Below are positions 21,255 through 25,183 of a stretch of 25,183 nucleotides of DNA, one piece after another. The position numbers and the translations under genes are program-made. Source of the DNA: Hypsibius dujardini (lineage: Eukaryota; Tardigrada; Eutardigrada; Parachela; Hypsibiidae); contig LRSR01009265.1 in assembly GCA_001579985.1 (NCBI GenBank), positions 1 to 25,183 on the forward strand, in the 5' to 3' direction. The first letter of the stretch is position 1. Each line of letters begins with the position of its first letter. The notes beneath the pieces were generated by a model. That model had not been told where the DNA came from, did not search any database, and worked only from the letters and a program-made list of their open reading frames with translations.

Positions 21255-24109
21255 TCAAACAACATCAACATTTTTACAATCCTCGAGAAACACCGATACA
21301 GGATCCTTGCCGTCGGCGTGTTTCAGCATTCCAGTCACAGTATTATCGGACACCAGCGGCAGCAGATGTTTCACCAACGCCACCGAATACGGCGGGGCAA
21401 TCACATCCAGCAGCTCCAAGACGAAATGTCGAAAGACCGAGACGTCGGTGTCTTGTTTGGCATACGCCGATCGGACATAGCCCAAAACAGGAAGAACACA
21501 CCCGCAGCTGACCAAATGGATCATCCGATCGAGGAACATCTTCTGCAGTTCCAGCCGGATCAGCACGTCCAACTGCGGCCAGGGAGCCTCGAACAACTCC
21601 ACCAGGAGGTCGAGAATCCTTCGGTGCAGCGTGGGGTGGAGCGTGGCAATCTCGTCGATGATGATGAGGTGAGCGGGGGTGTTGCGACTCTCCCCGGCAA
21701 ACTTGAAGTAGCTCGGCTCCTTGACAGTCTTGCCGATCCAGTGGATCATGCCGAGGGAGATGACGCCGAACTTGAGAAAATTGAAGACGGCCGGCAGTTC
21801 GCTGACCACGTCGTTGCCCTTTGCAGACATTTCCAGGATCTTTCGTAAGGATTCCTGAGTGAACTTCAAATCTTCCTGCAATAAAAAGTTGTTAAAATTT
21901 GAATGTCTACGAAGTTCACCTGAGTAAGATCAGACACGCAGTATATGATTCGAACCTTAAAGATGTCCAGACGTGTTTGAGTGTGGTCCTTTTTTGACGG
22001 GACACTCCATTTTTCAAAGACGGCGGCCATGTAAGACAACAGGAAAATGTACTTTGGTCGATGGTCAGTCGGAATTTTGGGATCAGTCGAGAAGAGGCTT
22101 TCGATTAGGAGCTCAGCGAAACCCTTAAACCGCAAAAGTCCCACCGGAGGAGGGTCGGCGGAGCTGTAGGCTTGAAAGAGGATTTGGATGTCGGCTGGGT
22201 TGAGGCTCTTTTTGGCGACCATCGATGCCACGGCTTGCATAACCTTCGGCCAGGCAGCGCCTTTCGCGATGCTCAGCTGTGTCTGCATAGTTTGGTGGTC
22301 TTTTATGCTCTCATTAACATCTTGCATTATCTGAAAAAGAAAAGCACAATTTAGGTTTATCATGGAGGAATTCCTGATGCTTATTGTTAGAAGCAGCATG
22401 TTAGAACCATGTTAGCAGATGTCATCATTGCCGCTCACCTTGACGAGATTCATTCCCCCTGGACATTCATGGATCAAACTGCTCATGATCATCTGAGCGG
22501 CCAAGTAAGTGCACTCCCCGTTTGTGATCAACTTGGTGAAGTCTGACAAGGCCCCAGGGGCGCCATCGACAATCCTCCCCATGGTCGAGTCAAACACCCT
22601 GATGAACACCTCCATCTGATTGACCGCCGTCGTCGTCGTCGGTATCTCACTCTGGAATCCCGCATCGGAAATGGACTTGATGGCAAAGTTCAGCATCAAG
22701 CAGTCGCGATGCACCTCCACCAGCTTGTAGACCATCTTCCGCCAGTGGCTGTGAGTGATCAGTTCCATCACCCACGGCGGGACACCACCTTCGTTGTTGA
22801 AGATTTTGTCGGCCTTCTTGGGGTCGAAATGCTTGATGATCATCGTTTCCAGTTGGCGCTCGATCAGCTCCTGAACGGTGTGTTCGTCCTCGCCGAGGAT
22901 GAGGAGCCACTGTGCGAAGAGGTTAACGTATTGGGCGATGCCTGTAAAGAATAAAAGTGCAGTTACATAATGTTAAGTAAATCAATTGGCTGTTTACTAT
23001 TTTTAAATAATTCAAACGATGAGAATTAAGGACTGGACTGCTCTAGGTAACAATAGTACTGGTAATTTATTGTTCGTTCAATTATGCATTACTTTTCTAT
23101 GAATCCTTACTCCCCCGTGCAGTGAGTTAAATGAGTATTTTTACAGAAACCAATTAAAACGATAACCCTTACCGGTATCCATCCAATTGAGCAATTATTC
23201 ACAACCATCCATAAAATAAACAATAATCTATCGCCTCGTGACACATGAAAAGAAAAGGGAAAAGATCAACTGCACACAACTGAACCTGTAATTTTGAAAT
23301 CCTTTCTATTCCCTTTCATCCTTTCATCTGGACTCTACCTGCCCTTCTCATTTCACGTTTTCGTCGCTCTTCCTGTAAGAGCTAGTCTCTGACTAGCAAT
23401 TTGCAGTGATTAAAGCTCAATCAACAGATCAATCAACAGATCAATCAAACAAGGGTGGCCAGCACCAGGCTTGACTGAATCCCCTTATGCTACTGATTCG
23501 TTTTGTAAGGCAGTCCCATAATTGCTCTGATAAAAAGCAAATTAGCCGTTAGTTGCCCCGTACATTTATTAATATTAGAAAGTAGCAACCAGAGAGCACA
23601 ACTGCAAGCAACGTTATGAACAGTAAACGAAACTAAACAATAAACCAATACATCAATCAAGTGGGCGAGTCGACAGTAAACCGGATTTCCTCTAAAACTC
23701 GCCTTTTTCAATTTTTACCTGTCGACCCAAGTTTTCAAAAAATTATCCAATCTTTTACCAATGAAATCCGTAAAAAAAACAGCAGCCGTTCCTTCCCCTC
23801 CTTACCTTCGTAGCTGTTGGCAAGCGATTCAATGGCCCCTGCCGGCTCTCCATCAGCGGCGAAATACTGATTCACCAGATCCATCATCACGGGCTCCATG
23901 ATGAAGTCGATGGACTTGAATTTCTCCAGGCAGAAGTCGCGGATCTGCGCCGGCGGTGCGGCCTCCGAAAATGTGACATCGGTGGAGTTACCGCCGCCAG
24001 CGCCTTCCTCATCAGCTTCTTCCCCATACTGATCTTCATCTTCCATCAAGTCGCCACGCTCCTCATCCCCACCGTACTCCTGTTCTATGTCGTCGTCGTC
24101 TTCGTCCAT
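21255..24109 (-). CDS. NELFCD: Negative elongation factor complex member C/D (four exons)
   Basis: Exons at 24109-23806, 22941-22439, 22330-21956 and 21875-21255 join in phase to 600 aa (human 590). NELF-C/D is a helical scaffold of NELF, which holds RNA polymerase II at promoter-proximal pauses. Residues 1-55 are strongly acidic (MDEDDDDIEQEYGGDEERGD). Family motifs follow: FIMEPV, YVNLFAQWL, IIKHFDPKKADKIF, DCLMLNFAIKSISDAG, KSLNPADIQILFQAYSSADP, DRMIHLVSCGCVLPVLGYVR and LLDVIAPPYS. These match human YIMEPS, LLIKHFDPRKADSIF, DCLMLNFTVKLISDAGYQ, GALNPADITVLF and EVLDVIAPPYTS. Exon 3 has two in-phase donors: GTTCGA after 21956 (80-bp intron) and GTGAAC after 21920 (44-bp intron, 12 extra codons). 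The first is preferred for intron length and family spacing. Intron 1 (864 bp) holds no other gene and has GATTGATCTGTTGATT motifs in the sense direction. Confidence 0.93.
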
Positions 24110-24381
24110 GGCAAATGAGTTGAGAATCCGAAGCGTGTAAAACCAGCGACAAGATTACCAATGCATATGACGGGACCGGGAATAAAAAATTGTCTTAAGA
24201 ATGTGTAAAAAAGAAAAACAAACCCAAGCCACGCCTCTAAAACCCTTAGGTGCCCTGCAAGCTGGACCCCCAGGGGAAATTCGTTGGCGCCTGTGGATTT
24301 GCAGCGTTTATGTTTGGAATTTTCGCTGCGATTTACATAAAACCTGTTTTTTTCCAAGAACCGGAAAGTGTTTGTCTTAGG
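24110..24381. promoter_or_regulatory. Divergent promoter region, NELF-C/D and the downstream gene
   Basis: A 272-bp spacer between two divergent ATGs, without a clear TATA box. The frame of the plus-strand gene is open through part of it, but there is no upstream ATG. An AG after a T-rich run just before 24382 (GTTTGTCTTAG) could also be the acceptor of a 5' UTR intron. Confidence 0.5.
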
Positions 24382-25078
24382 ATGGCGGATACCCAACTAT
24401 CGGCTGTCGTAACACCATCGACCGTTATTAGCAAGGAACACAATGGAACTGCCAACTGCAACGCCAGTTTTGAATTTGGTCTGCCGTCGTTACCCAGTCC
24501 TCGCAAATCGCGCTTCGAGAAGGAGAAGCAAATGGAGGATGCCGTGGCAATAGAGGTACATGATTTATCTTGCAGACAACGGCAAATTTTTATTATCAGT
24601 GATGTTAATAATGTTGACAAGCGGCAAGTGTATTTTTGTTGAAGTTGAACATCTCCGTGATCGCTGGATTGGTTGATTAAGTGAGTAGAATTTACCGTCT
24701 CTTAAATCAATGAATCTGTCGACATTTTTTGGATAGAAAGTTTACCATGATTGCGTTTGGTCCGTTCTTCATGGATGCAGATGCAGTTGTATTTATGTAT
24801 TACGTTTCCCCCCCCCCCACGCCTAAGGCCATGAAAGCGAGAGTGGGAGATCTTAGAAAAGCGAAAGCAGAGAGGAGTAAGATGCTGGACGCTGTGGACG
24901 AATTCATCAAACAAGCGGCGGAGGATGATCCGGTTTACGTGTAAGGCGGGGAATGGGATGGATTAATTTGGAATCTTTATTATTTAACCCAGTTTTTACC
25001 GTCCTTTTTCACAGGGAGTTAATGCGACTAGAGCTGGAGGAGTACAACCTGCGGCTGGACATTCGTGAGCTCGGGCAG
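24382..25078 (+). CDS. Unrecognised protein, N-terminal part (three exons, runs off the right edge)
   Basis: Exons at 24382-24555, 24828-24940 and 25015-25078 join in phase; the last ends at a GTACGA donor, so the gene continues beyond the window. The 117 codons seen begin MADTQLSAVVTPSTVISKEH. They include a basic, proline-flanked segment LPSPRKSRFEKEKQ. A long charged helix follows, likely coiled coil (VGDLRKAKAERSKMLDAVDE, then MRLELEEYNLRLDIRELGQ). I do not recognise the family. The ATG at 24382 has a good context (GGATGG); the open frame upstream lacks an ATG. The acceptor of exon 2 follows an unusual run of 11 C residues. It shares a short spacer with NELF-C/D. Confidence 0.6.
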
Positions 25079-25183
25079 GTACGACACTGGGGAATTCTTA
25101 TAAACGGCTCGGTGTCAATCTGTGAAATTTGACTACATCATTTTGCCTGGTTGCCTGGTACGAGTACGAGTACGAGGGAGGGG

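Noticed and set aside
21108-21848. 246-codon plus-strand open frame
   Set aside because: Antisense of NELF-C/D exon 4, which is clearly the coding strand.
24250-24381. Upstream extension of the last gene with a membrane-like segment (CGFAAFMFGIFAAIY)
   Set aside because: The frame is open but begins with GTG, not ATG, lies in the divergent promoter, and precedes a well-placed ATG at 24382.

Overview
The window is nuclear DNA of an animal, most likely an invertebrate. Every recognisable gene is split by GT-AG introns, intergenic spaces are short, and the proteins are animal-type: PRMT5, four core histones, Maelstrom, ORC2, an ARMC3-like armadillo protein and NELF-C/D. Maelstrom and NELF-C/D together argue against plants and fungi. 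Histone H4 starts M-T-G-R as in arthropods. The short introns (62-1000 bp) and rather divergent proteins would suit a fast-evolving ecdysozoan, possibly a tardigrade, but that is a guess.

Layout, left to right: (1) 1-1691, the N-terminal part of PRMT5 on the minus strand, cut by the window edge. (2) 2347-7298, a core-histone cluster of two divergent pairs, H4(-)/H3(+) and H2B(-)/H2A(+), each pair sharing a TATA-containing promoter region. Each of the four genes has one intron, and none shows the usual 3' stem-loop. The H2A ends in an H2A.X-type SQE motif and the H4 ends in Gly-Leu instead of Gly-Gly. (3) 7680-10400, a nine-exon maelstrom gene on the minus strand, with two small inverted-repeat elements in one intron. 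(4) 11258-14035, a seven-exon ORC2 gene on the plus strand, divergent from maelstrom. (5) 14331-14859, a 529-bp foldback element. (6) 15206-20295, a five-exon armadillo/EDR1 (ARMC3-like) gene on the minus strand, with all four introns largely filled by CTGT/ACAG-type repeats. (7) 21255-24109, a four-exon NELF-C/D gene on the minus strand, with a fragment of its own exon 3 boundary duplicated downstream. (8) 24382 to the right edge, the start of an unrecognised coiled-coil-like gene, divergent from NELF-C/D.

Most genes serve chromatin, transcription or replication (histones, arginine methylation, transcription pausing, origin recognition), with Maelstrom for transposon silencing. They look like ordinary neighbours, not an operon or a dedicated system. 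The unusual material is in the non-coding DNA: at least three families of inverted-repeat elements, a dispersed (ACAG)n repeat family with a conserved tail, several minisatellites, and GATT-rich introns. One inverted-repeat element supplies part of a maelstrom splice site. I found no rRNA, tRNA, CRISPR array or prokaryote-type defence system. All exon boundaries were derived by hand from splice consensus, reading phase and recalled family sequences, without an alignment or transcript data.
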